From contig NZ_SRZX01000001.1 of assembly GCF_004792665.1 (NCBI RefSeq), forward strand, positions 1,426,001 through 1,490,000: 64,000 nt of DNA, read 5' to 3'. Numbering within the stretch: the stretch's first letter is position 1; each line of letters begins with the position of its first letter. Below the pieces are notes generated by a model, which worked only from the letters and a program-made list of their open reading frames with translations, was not told where the DNA came from and made no database searches. The stretch comes from Marinobacter orientalis (GTDB lineage: Bacteria; Pseudomonadota; Gammaproteobacteria; Pseudomonadales; Oleiphilaceae). Of this stretch, positions 9,920-17,324 are shown in pieces. Position numbers and translations under genes: made by a program.

Positions 9920-12385
9920 TCAGGCCCGATACGGCTCTCCGGGCACGAACCCATCCTCCTGTTCCCGCGACGGGTCAGATGATGGAGATGGTTCTTGTCT
10001 GGGACGATCGGCATAGAGAATGCCGTCTTCGTCGGCGTAGACATCAGTGACAAAACGGGGCTTGAAAGCCAGCACCCACGAAGGGACCAGCAGCATGGCG
10101 GCCATGCCGTTAATCACGATCATCACGCACAGCAGCAGGGCTGCATCGGACTGGAAACGAAGATTAGAGAAAATGACCCACATGATGATGCCTGCCATCA
10201 ACGTCAGTGCCGTGAAGCTGATAGCCATGCCGGTAGTGGAGATTGCCCTACGCACAGCTTCCCGCAGGTTCTGGCATTTCGCCATCTCTTCTCTTATCCG
10301 ATCCATCATGTAGATGGAGTAATCAATACCCACACCGATCCCGACAGCGATCACGGGCACCGTATTGATATCAATGTTCAATCCTTTCAGCCCCATGTAG
10401 GCATAGGTGAGCACTGTGGCAAAAAGCATGGTCAGCAGCATCATCAGGCCGGCATGCCAAGAGGTGTAGAAGAGCATCACGAAGATGAAAATCAGCAGGA
10501 ATACCAGTGGCAGAACAATCACGTTGGTTTCAAAAGCGGATTCATTCATCGCTGCGGCTACACCGAGGGTGCCTCCGGCCAGATGGATGGTCAGACCGTC
10601 AACGCTGTCGCCATTCTCCGCGATCCATTGCTTTGCCATATAAATGGCCCGACGGATAGTTTCGCCCTGACGATCCTTGTAATAGAACACCAGGTTGGCG
10701 ATGCGATCGTCTGTATCGTTGAACTCGTCGAGGGCTCCCGGAATTGGGCTGGAGGCCATATAGGTAAACATGAGGCCGCCAACGTAACCGGCATCGTGCG
10801 GTATCTGATACCAGCGGGGGTCATTGTTATGCATCAGGCGGTTAACCTGTTTGACCAGATCCGGCAAGCCCTTGCTGCCGCCCACTTCCGGGTCCTGGAG
10901 CATATGAGATTGCAGATCTGACAGCGCTGCCAGAACTTCGGGCCGTTTCAGACCGCCTTTCTCATCGGTTTCCGCAACAATGTAGAGTTCCTCGGAGCCA
11001 GGGAAGCGGTCATTCACTACCCGGGACGAGATGTTATAGTCGTGGTCTGGATATAAGATCGGTGACCCCGGCTCCGAGTCGCCGATCTGCACGTTTGACG
11101 ACGCCAGTAGACCTGCCATCATCGCCAGAGCTGCCAGGCTCAGGGCAACTTTGGCGGCGCCGGGCCGGGTAACAGTGCGGGAACAGCTGTTGCCAATGTG
11201 GCGCAGGAAAGTCTCGCGGATTTCGGGGTTTTTCGGTGTTGGCAGAATGGACAGTAGCAGTGGCACGCCGATCAGCACGGTGAATACCACTGTGATGGCC
11301 CAAAGCGAAGCGTAGATGCCCAGATGCGTATTCAGTGGAATGGAGCCGATGGCAATCAGTGACAGGCCAATGGCATCGGAAACCACACCGAGGGAGCCGG
11401 GTCGGAAGAGGCTGTCAAACGTAGCCTTGGCCGCTTCCGGCCCACTGCCGCGCTCCACGGTTTCCGCGTAGTAACGCTCAACAAGTTGCACGCCGTGGCT
11501 CATCGCCCTGGCCGCAATCAGGAAGGGGATAACCAGCCCCAGCGGGTCCAGGTTGTAACCGAGTAAACTGATGATGCCAAGTCCCCAGATGGTGGAGATA
11601 AGCACGCCCCCCAGGGGAATCAGAACACCGTAGGCCTTACGGAAGTGGAAAATCAGCAGGGCCAGCATGGTCACGACGGTGAAAATGAAAATCTGGAGAA
11701 TCTGTTCCATGTAGGTGTAAGCCCAGCCCACGAGTACCGGCTGGCCAGTGGCATAGATGTTGACGCCGGCCTGCTCTTCTTCGGCACGCAGTTGCTGTAG
11801 CTGGGCAAAGGTTTTCTCGTAATCCAGCTGACCTTCAATGAGCTGCGCCTTGACCAGTGCCATTGTCATATCTGGCGACACCAGGGGACCATAAACCCTG
11901 GGGTTTGCTGACACATCGGATTTCATGGCCTGCAAGGCTTCGTCGGAGTACTCCCCGGATGTGGAATCGTAAAATGGCTCGGAATTGATGCTGCCGACTT
12001 CGGTAAGCCAGATCTTGCGGGAGTTGCGGTGGGTCACGCTGGACACCAGGTTATGGTTGACCCCCGGCAGGTTGTCCACCGCCTGGGTTATCCTGTCGAT
12101 CTTGGCGAGGTTCTCATTGGTAAAGATGTCTCCTTCCTCGAACTCAACACCCACCACCAGAACATTGGCACCACCGAAGCTGTCCTTGATGCTGTTGTGC
12201 AGCTCGATGTAGGGGTGTTGCTGGGGCAGAAGATCGGCGAAATCGGTGTAGATTTTCAGTCCGGGAATACGCAGTGCGAAGGCCAGTGTGAGAATGGCAA
12301 TAACGCTCAGCACCTTGCGCGGATTGTTGAAAATCCACAGCTCCAGCATATGCAGGAGATGGGTAAATCGATGCAAACCAGGCAT
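9920..12385 (-). CDS. RND/MMPL family transporter
   Basis: Inner-membrane transporter of 821 residues with two MMPL/SSD-type units of about six membrane segments each. The first helix (VLSVIAILTLAFALRIPGL) is followed by a periplasmic domain and a helix bundle near 225-390; a second domain and bundle lie near 610-790. The segment AVGIGVGIDYSIYMMDRIREE in the second bundle is a family hallmark with the acidic residue used for proton coupling. It has no accessory membrane-fusion protein; the Asp-box lipoprotein and the DUF1302/DUF1329 proteins of the same operon may serve instead. GAGGAACTCC precedes the start, 11 bases after the lipoprotein stop. Likely cargo is a hydrophobic compound or lipid (inference). 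Confidence 0.88.
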   Translation of the reverse strand: MPGLHRFTHLLHMLELWIFNNPRKVLSVIAILTLAFALRIPGLKIYTDFADLLPQQHPYIELHNSIKDSFGGANVLVVGVEFEEGDIFTNENLAKIDRITQAVDNLPGVNHNLVSSVTHRNSRKIWLTEVGSINSEPFYDSTSGEYSDEALQAMKSDVSANPRVYGPLVSPDMTMALVKAQLIEGQLDYEKTFAQLQQLRAEEEQAGVNIYATGQPVLVGWAYTYMEQILQIFIFTVVTMLALLIFHFRKAYGVLIPLGGVLISTIWGLGIISLLGYNLDPLGLVIPFLIAARAMSHGVQLVERYYAETVERGSGPEAAKATFDSLFRPGSLGVVSDAIGLSLIAIGSIPLNTHLGIYASLWAITVVFTVLIGVPLLLSILPTPKNPEIRETFLRHIGNSCSRTVTRPGAAKVALSLAALAMMAGLLASSNVQIGDSEPGSPILYPDHDYNISSRVVNDRFPGSEELYIVAETDEKGGLKRPEVLAALSDLQSHMLQDPEVGGSKGLPDLVKQVNRLMHNNDPRWYQIPHDAGYVGGLMFTYMASSPIPGALDEFNDTDDRIANLVFYYKDRQGETIRRAIYMAKQWIAENGDSVDGLTIHLAGGTLGVAAAMNESAFETNVIVLPLVFLLIFIFVMLFYTSWHAGLMMLLTMLFATVLTYAYMGLKGLNIDINTVPVIAVGIGVGIDYSIYMMDRIREEMAKCQNLREAVRRAISTTGMAISFTALTLMAGIIMWVIFSNLRFQSDAALLLCVMIVINGMAAMLLVPSWVLAFKPRFVTDVYADEDGILYADRPRQEPSPSSDPSREQEDGFVPGEPYRA

Positions 12386-12396
12386 GGCGGAGTTCC

Positions 12397-13386
12397 TCAG
12401 TCAGTGCTGGCCGAGCCGGCCACGGGAATTTCAGGATTCAGCAGGAGGCCACGACCACCGGCAGCGAGCAGCTCGTGGTTGGGAAGCAGAAGTCCGGTGC
12501 GCAGATACACGGGCTGGTCAGAAGTGGAAATCTTCTGCCAGGAGCCATCCTTGTGTTCCAGTACTGTGGCGTTATCCGCCAGGGCATAGAGCCCGGAAGA
12601 ACCGGCCACAAACCCGAATATCGGGACCTTGGTTCCGGTAGGGGATTTCTCCCAGCTCTCGCCACCATCGGTGGTGTGATAGATAAATCCGTTAAGACCG
12701 CCAACCCAACCCTCATCCTCCGATTGGAAATAGCTGGTGTGGGCATAAAACTCATCCGGGAGATAGCCGGCATAATCCCAGTTTTCGCCACCGTCTTCGG
12801 TCCTGAGTACCAGGCCGTACTCACCGGTGATGAAGGCATTGTCGGAATCGATGAATTGCAGATTGTTGAGGATGGCGTCCTCGTTGAGTGAGGTTTCAGT
12901 CCAGGTCTCACCCCGGTCGGCACTGCCCTGGATGGTGGTAAAGCTGCCGGCGACCCACCAGCTACCATCGGGGGCGCAGGCGGCAGTCATCATCTGTTCC
13001 TGACTGGGCAGCGCATGGGCGGTCCAGTTCTCACCACTGGCATCGCCGTGCCAGAGTTCGTTGTCGAAGGTCAGAGCAATAAAGCTGTTGTCCGGGCAGA
13101 CGTCCAAGGCAAGAAAGCTCTCGGACGTGGGGGTCTGTCGGAGCCAGGTTTCGCCATTGTCGGAACTCACCAGTACCACGCCGTTGTTGCCGGAAAGGAC
13201 AATAACCTCATCGTTACGGGCCATCGCCTGGTAAAAGTCTGTTCGCTTGACAGCCTGTTGCGACTGTTCCCGGACAGCCTCCATATCCAGAGGCGCCTCG
13301 CAGCCTGTTAGCAGAAGTGCAGACAGTCCCGATAATGATATAGCCGTGCCGGCGGTGCGCCATTTGCGCAGGTGGGCATCTCGCAT
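12397..13386 (-). CDS. YCF48/Asp-box beta-propeller lipoprotein
   Basis: Predicted lipoprotein of 329 residues: the lipobox LLTGC puts the acylated cysteine at 29. The rest consists of repeated Asp-box units of the type S-x-D-x-G-x-T-W (SSDNGETW, SADRGETW, RTEDGGENW, TTDGGESW), as in photosystem assembly factor YCF48 and BNR-repeat beta-propellers. It is the first gene of the envelope operon, 40 bases downstream of the predicted start site of the sigma-54 promoter. Such propellers act as assembly or scaffold proteins, so it may hold the RND/DUF1302/DUF1329 complex together. That function is inferred from family and context. Confidence 0.85.
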   Translation of the reverse strand: MRDAHLRKWRTAGTAISLSGLSALLLTGCEAPLDMEAVREQSQQAVKRTDFYQAMARNDEVIVLSGNNGVVLVSSDNGETWLRQTPTSESFLALDVCPDNSFIALTFDNELWHGDASGENWTAHALPSQEQMMTAACAPDGSWWVAGSFTTIQGSADRGETWTETSLNEDAILNNLQFIDSDNAFITGEYGLVLRTEDGGENWDYAGYLPDEFYAHTSYFQSEDEGWVGGLNGFIYHTTDGGESWEKSPTGTKVPIFGFVAGSSGLYALADNATVLEHKDGSWQKISTSDQPVYLRTGLLLPNHELLAAGGRGLLLNPEIPVAGSASTD

Positions 13387-13435
13387 TTTATGTCACCGTC
13401 TTTGTTTTTGTGGATAAAGCGACTGAGGGTGAGAT

Positions 13436-13451
13436 AGCAACGCTTATGCCA
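13436..13451 (-). promoter_or_regulatory. Sigma-54 (-24/-12) promoter of the envelope operon
   Basis: On the minus strand TGGCATAAGCGTTGCT fits the sigma-54 consensus TGGCAY-N5-TTGCW, with the GG and GC pairs exactly 12 bases apart. The predicted transcript start is near 13426, 40 bases before the lipoprotein ATG. An IHF-like site and a DmpR-type activator site lie upstream at the expected distances. Confidence 0.85.
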
Positions 13452-13469
13452 TGCCCGGAATATTTTTAT

Positions 13470-13482
13470 TAAGATATTGAAA
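13470..13482 (-). promoter_or_regulatory. IHF-like bending site
   Basis: The minus-strand sequence TTTCAATATCTTA fits the IHF consensus WATCAANNNNTTR except at one position and lies in an A/T-rich stretch (13460-13510). It sits between the -24 element and the activator site, where IHF bends DNA in sigma-54 promoters. Function is inferred from position. Confidence 0.5.
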
Positions 13483-13544
13483 AAAAAGATGAAAAAGGAT
13501 TTAAAGAAATGTAGGGAGAGGAATTTGAGGGGGATCCGGCCGAA

Positions 13545-13565
13545 TGATTTTTATCAAATGATCAA
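13545..13565 (-). promoter_or_regulatory. DmpR-type upstream activating sequence for the envelope operon
   Basis: Reading on the minus strand, TTGATCATTTGATAAA starts a 21-base stretch that differs from the dmpK-side site (15545-15565, plus strand) only in the two central bases (TT for AA). It stands about 130 bases upstream of the predicted start site, a normal distance for DmpR/XylR sites. The 13-mer ATCAAATGATCAA (13553-13565, plus) recurs exactly at 15470-15482. Confidence 0.75.
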
Positions 13566-13646
13566 GTGGGAAAGGGTCTTGCTGATTTCGTGAAGCGGGA
13601 GGTGTGGAGGAACAGACATCCTTGTCAGTGCTTGGCTTGTCGGGTG

Positions 13647-15353
13647 TTAACTTTCCGCCAGAATTCCGGATTTTTTCAATCTGTAGGCGAGTGCGGGGCG
13701 GGTAAGTCCCAGTATACGGGCTGCCCCCGAAACATTCTGGTTAGCTTCCGCCATCGCGCGGCGCATCAATGTTTCTTCAACATCGTCCAGCCCGATGCCA
13801 TTCTCCAGTATCTGGCTGGCCCAGTCGCTTGCAAGGGATTCAAGGCTTTCTGTTACGAGTTGGCCGTGGCTGTCGACAACACCCTGAGGATGGCTCAGTT
13901 CTGGCTCGGGTATGCCTGCAAAAAGTGATTCTCGGCTGATCGATTCGTTGTTATCGGTCAGGATCACCCCTCGCTCAATGACATTCTCCAGTTCCCGGAT
14001 ATTACCTGGCCAGTGGTAGTGCAGGCAGAGTTCAAGGGCCTTGTCGGACAGGCCCAGGGTGCGTTTGTTATATTCTGACTGGAATTTTTTCAGGAAGTGT
14101 TCGGCCAGCAGAGGCAGGTCTTCCAGCCTTTCCCGCAGCGGTGGGATTTTCACCGGAAACACGTTGAGCCGGTAAAACAGATCGGAACGGAAACGGCCTT
14201 CTTCCACTGCCTTTTCCAGGCTTTCGTTGGTGGCAGCAATCACCCTGACATCCACAGAACGAGTGCGGTTGTCGCCAACACGTTCCAGTTCTCCTTCCTG
14301 CAGCACGCGGAGTAGCGTGGCCTGGGCCCGCGGTGTCAGCTCAACGACCTCGTCAAGAAAAATGGTTCCGGTGTTTGCTCGTTCGAAGCGACCGGGTCGT
14401 GACTGGTTGGCGCCGGTATAGGCTCCCTTCTCGACACCGAACAGCTCGGCTTCGATGAGGTCTGGCGGTATGGCGGCGCAATTGACCGCCACGAAAGGTT
14501 GTTCAGCGCGATCGCTGCGGAGATGAACGCTACGCGCAATGACTTCCTTGCCCACACCGGTTTCACCTAGTAAAAGCACCGAGACCTTGCCCATGGCGGC
14601 CTTGTCAATCATCTTGCAGACCTTGTTGTAGGACGCGGACTGCCCGATGCCGTAGTACTGGCCCTGCTGTTTCTCGAGGCTGCTGCGCAACGAACTGACC
14701 TCGCTTTGAAGGTCATATAACTCCTCGATTATGGTATCGGCCTTGAAGTACTGGGTGAACTCGGCGGCGTCTTCCCATTCCTCGGCCGGTTTGCCCACAA
14801 TCATGCACGTGTCATCACCGCAGCCGCGGCAACTGACCTCGCGGAAGATGATTTCCCTGCCCATGAACGAAGAGGTATAGGCGCAAGCGTACCCCAACAG
14901 GGACCAGCATGCGGGCTCATCCATCTGCCCCAGTTCCGTCTGACAGATATCGACTTCAAAGGAATCGATCCATTCCAGTTCACCATAAAAACCGCCGGTA
15001 TCCTGGTCAATATCGATCTCGATGGGAACGACTTTGACCATCCCCTTGAGCGAGTGGAGCTGCGGGCCGGCAAGGAAAATGTCCAGTTCACTGCAATGGG
15101 GGCGAAGTTTTCGGGCCAGTTCGGCATCTTTCAGGCCAGACTGATAGCCCAGGCGCAAGAAAAAGCCCTTGGCACGCTCAATACCAATGGTGTTCACCAT
15201 TTCTCGACGAAAAGCCGCCATGGCGCTGACCTGCATCAGCAGCATGCGCTGTTCGCCAAACCAGATTTTTCCTTCCGTGCTCTGAAACCGGATCTGCTCC
15301 GTAAGATCCTGAAAATCCACATACTGCAGCTGTGGTTTATAGGTAATAGTCAT
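13647..15353 (-). CDS. dmpR: DmpR/XylR-type sigma-54-dependent phenol-responsive activator
   Basis: Activator of 568 residues with the DmpR/XylR/MopR layout. An N-terminal aromatic-sensing XylR_N/V4R domain (about 1-200) has clustered cysteines C149, C156, C175, C178 and C183. A linker follows, then the AAA+ domain with Walker A GETGVGKE (263-270) and the sigma-54 contact loop GAYTGA (310-315, a Y for the usual F). The C-terminal helix-turn-helix contains VSGAARILGLTRPALAYRL. It is expected to bind phenol or methylphenols and activate the dmp operon divergently. It lies exactly between two sigma-54 promoters, each with a matching activator site. Its own ATG has only a weak ribosome binding site. 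Confidence 0.93.
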   Translation of the reverse strand: MTITYKPQLQYVDFQDLTEQIRFQSTEGKIWFGEQRMLLMQVSAMAAFRREMVNTIGIERAKGFFLRLGYQSGLKDAELARKLRPHCSELDIFLAGPQLHSLKGMVKVVPIEIDIDQDTGGFYGELEWIDSFEVDICQTELGQMDEPACWSLLGYACAYTSSFMGREIIFREVSCRGCGDDTCMIVGKPAEEWEDAAEFTQYFKADTIIEELYDLQSEVSSLRSSLEKQQGQYYGIGQSASYNKVCKMIDKAAMGKVSVLLLGETGVGKEVIARSVHLRSDRAEQPFVAVNCAAIPPDLIEAELFGVEKGAYTGANQSRPGRFERANTGTIFLDEVVELTPRAQATLLRVLQEGELERVGDNRTRSVDVRVIAATNESLEKAVEEGRFRSDLFYRLNVFPVKIPPLRERLEDLPLLAEHFLKKFQSEYNKRTLGLSDKALELCLHYHWPGNIRELENVIERGVILTDNNESISRESLFAGIPEPELSHPQGVVDSHGQLVTESLESLASDWASQILENGIGLDDVEETLMRRAMAEANQNVSGAARILGLTRPALAYRLKKSGILAES

Positions 15354-15469
15354 GCTCAGGAGCCCCGTTTTGTTGTTGTATGGGGTCGCATCCGGGTTGA
15401 TGTTATCCAGTGCGAAGGCAGCGACTCGCTACGTCTTTATATATAACACCCTATCCCTGCCCAAGATCA

Positions 15470-15482
15470 ATCAAATGATCAA
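15470..15482 (-). promoter_or_regulatory. DmpR-type site, distal
   Basis: ATCAAATGATCAA on the plus strand (TTGATCATTTGAT on the minus) is an exact copy of the 13-mer in the site before the envelope operon. It lies about 230 bases upstream of the predicted dmpK start and next to the likely dmpR promoter, so it may serve dmpR control, the dmpK promoter, or both. Confidence 0.65.
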
Positions 15483-15544
15483 TTTGCGGACTAAAGTCCT
15501 TGGCAGCCGCTGAGCTGAGCATTTGCTCAGTTCAGGATTTCAGG

Positions 15545-15565
15545 TTGATCAAATGATAAAAATCA
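15545..15565 (+). promoter_or_regulatory. DmpR-type site, proximal to dmpK
   Basis: TTGATCAAATGATAAA begins a 21-base stretch matching the known DmpR/XylR operator style (related to TTGATCAATTGATCAA). It is centred about 155 bases upstream of the predicted dmpK start site, the usual enhancer distance. It shares 19 of 21 bases with the site at 13545-13565 in the same orientation relative to the promoter. Confidence 0.75.
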
Positions 15566-15682
15566 CACCCTGACTTATCCCTGCTCCAACCCGGTCTTTT
15601 TTGCTCTCAATCCTTAATGAGGCTGTAAAAATCTATTTAAAACAATCATGTGAGCTTTGCTGTGCAAGGTTGTTTTACGGCT

Positions 15683-15698
15683 TGGCACAGCCGTTGCT
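15683..15698 (+). promoter_or_regulatory. Sigma-54 (-24/-12) promoter of the dmp operon
   Basis: TGGCACAGCCGTTGCT is a full match to TGGCAC-N5-TTGCW. The predicted start is near 15708, 31 bases before the dmpK ATG. This is the expected position and sequence for the Po promoter of dmp-type phenol operons. Confidence 0.93.
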
Positions 15699-15738
15699 CA
15701 TGCTATGGCAACCGATAACAAACACAACGGTGTCAATC

Positions 15739-15990
15739 ATGACTGACCAAGCGAAAAGCTTCGACGAATTGCCCCGGTACATCCGGGTGCGGAGTGGGCC
15801 GGAAGACAGGTTCGTGGAGTTCGACTTTGCCATCGGCCATCCCGAACTGTTTGTCGAGCTCGTGCTTCCCAAAGATGCCTTCGAGATCTTTTGCCGGCAC
15901 AACAACGTGATCCACATGGACTCAGACATGATCCGTGAAATTGATGCCGACATGATCAAGTGGCGCTTTGGCGAAAAGGGCCGCCGCTAA
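15739..15990 (+). CDS. dmpK: Phenol hydroxylase assembly subunit DmpK
   Basis: Small protein of 83 residues, first in the operon. The DmpK family is needed for assembly or activation of the di-iron oxygenase but not for turnover. The chosen ATG at 15739 gives the usual beginning (MTDQAKSFDELPRYIRV); the frame is open further upstream, but that part overlaps the promoter. The segments FVEFDFAIGHPELFVE and MIKWRFGEKGRR are typical. No strong ribosome binding site is visible. It is followed by dmpL after 49 bases. Confidence 0.9.
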   Translation: MTDQAKSFDELPRYIRVRSGPEDRFVEFDFAIGHPELFVELVLPKDAFEIFCRHNNVIHMDSDMIREIDADMIKWRFGEKGRR

Positions 15991-16039
15991 TTTTTATTCA
16001 ACCGATTCTTCACTCACAACAACAAGACGGTAAGTTGAT

Positions 16040-17044
16040 ATGAGCATTGAGATCAAAACCAATTCAGCGGAACCCATCCGCCACACCTTCGGCCATATTG
16101 CTCGTCGCTTTGGTGACAAGCCGGCGTCCCGCTACCAGGAGGCCAGCTACGACCTTGAGGCCAAGACCAACTTTCACTACCGGCCGCTATGGGATTCGAA
16201 GCACACGCTGAATGACCCGACCCGCACGGCTGTCCAAATGGAAGACTGGTATGCGGTGACTGACCCCCGACAGTTCTATTACGGCGCCTATGTCGGTAAC
16301 CGCGCCAAGATGCAGGAATCAGCGGACACCAGTTTCAGCTTCTGCGACAAGCGGAACCTGTTGACCCGATTGCCCGAATCCACCCAGAAGCAGTTGCTCA
16401 GGCTGCTGGTACCTCTGCGCCACGTAGAGCTCGGCGCCAACATGAACAACAGCAAGATCGCGGGCGATGTTAATGCCACCACAGTCTCGCAGATGCATAT
16501 CTATCAGGCCATGGATCGCCTGGGCATGGGCCAGTATCTGTCCCGTATTGCCCTCATGCTTGATGGCAGTACCGGCACCGGTCTGGACGAATCCAAAGGT
16601 TACTGGATGGATGACGGGCTTTGGCAGCCCATGCGCAAACTGGTGGAAGACACCCTGGTAGTGGACGACTGGTTCGAATTGACGCTGGTTCAGAACATTC
16701 TGATCGATGGCCTGATGTACCCGCTGGTTTACGAAAAGATGGACCAATGGCTGGGGGAGAACGGCGCGGAAGATGTTTCCATGCTGACTGAATTCATGCG
16801 GGACTGGTACAAGGAATCTCTGCGCTGGACCAACGCCATGATGAAGGCGGTGGTCGGTGAAAGTGAAGCCAATGCGAAACTGATCCAGTCCTGGGTCGAT
16901 CAGTGGGAGCCACAGGCATACAAGGCGCTCACACCGCTGGCCGAAACCACTGTCGGCACTGAAGCCCTTGATGAAATCCGGGCCCAGCTCACCACACGCC
17001 TCAACAAATTCGGACTGCAGCAGAGCCAGGGAGTAGCCGCATGA
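16040..17044 (+). CDS. dmpL: Phenol hydroxylase P1 / oxygenase beta subunit
   Basis: Beta subunit (334 residues) of the multicomponent phenol hydroxylase, a bacterial multicomponent monooxygenase that turns phenol into catechol with NADH and oxygen in the cytoplasm. It has the ferritin-like helical fold of the family but no metal centre; ELGANMNNSKIAGDV and the acidic helices near 200-260 are typical. It pairs with DmpN and DmpO. Its stop overlaps the dmpM start by four bases (ATGA), indicating translational coupling. Confidence 0.93.
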   Translation: MSIEIKTNSAEPIRHTFGHIARRFGDKPASRYQEASYDLEAKTNFHYRPLWDSKHTLNDPTRTAVQMEDWYAVTDPRQFYYGAYVGNRAKMQESADTSFSFCDKRNLLTRLPESTQKQLLRLLVPLRHVELGANMNNSKIAGDVNATTVSQMHIYQAMDRLGMGQYLSRIALMLDGSTGTGLDESKGYWMDDGLWQPMRKLVEDTLVVDDWFELTLVQNILIDGLMYPLVYEKMDQWLGENGAEDVSMLTEFMRDWYKESLRWTNAMMKAVVGESEANAKLIQSWVDQWEPQAYKALTPLAETTVGTEALDEIRAQLTTRLNKFGLQQSQGVAA

Positions 17045-17310
17045 GTCAGCTCGTATTCATTGCCTTTCAGGACAACGACAACGCCCGTTACCTGGTGGAG
17101 GCCATTCAGGAAGACAACCCCAGAGCGGAAGTGCAACACCAGCCGGCGATGATCCGGATCCAGGCGGAAAAGCGTCTGGTGATCAATCGGGAAACGATGG
17201 AAGAGAAGCTTGGTCGCGAATGGGATGTTCAGGAAATGCTCGTTGACGTGATCAGTATCGGCGGCAACGTCGATGAAGACGACGACCACTTCATTCTTGA
17301 ATGGAACTAA
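17041..17310 (+). CDS. dmpM: Phenol hydroxylase P2 regulatory/coupling protein
   Basis: Cofactorless effector protein of 89 residues, the normal size. It binds the oxygenase and tunes the di-iron site for catalysis. The N-terminus SQLVFIAFQDNDNARYLVEAI is characteristic. It overlaps dmpL by four bases and is followed by dmpN after 14 bases. Confidence 0.93.
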   Translation: MSQLVFIAFQDNDNARYLVEAIQEDNPRAEVQHQPAMIRIQAEKRLVINRETMEEKLGREWDVQEMLVDVISIGGNVDEDDDHFILEWN

Positions 17311-17324
17311 TTGGGAGAAACACC

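Larger units (their letters stand above)
15354..15738. other. dmpR-dmpK intergenic control region
   Basis: This 385-base gap holds two DmpR-type sites, the dmpK sigma-54 promoter and a probable sigma-70 promoter of dmpR. For the latter, minus-strand TTGATC near 15464-15469 and TTATAT near 15440-15445 are about 18 bases apart, with the -35 next to the first DmpR site, which could allow autoregulation. Two further palindromes lie between the activator sites: GGACTAAAGTCC (15488-15499) and CTGAGC-ATTT-GCTCAG (15515-15530, extending imperfectly to 15511-15534). The stretch 15620-15650 is A/T-rich and could bind IHF. I see no gene here. Confidence 0.6.
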
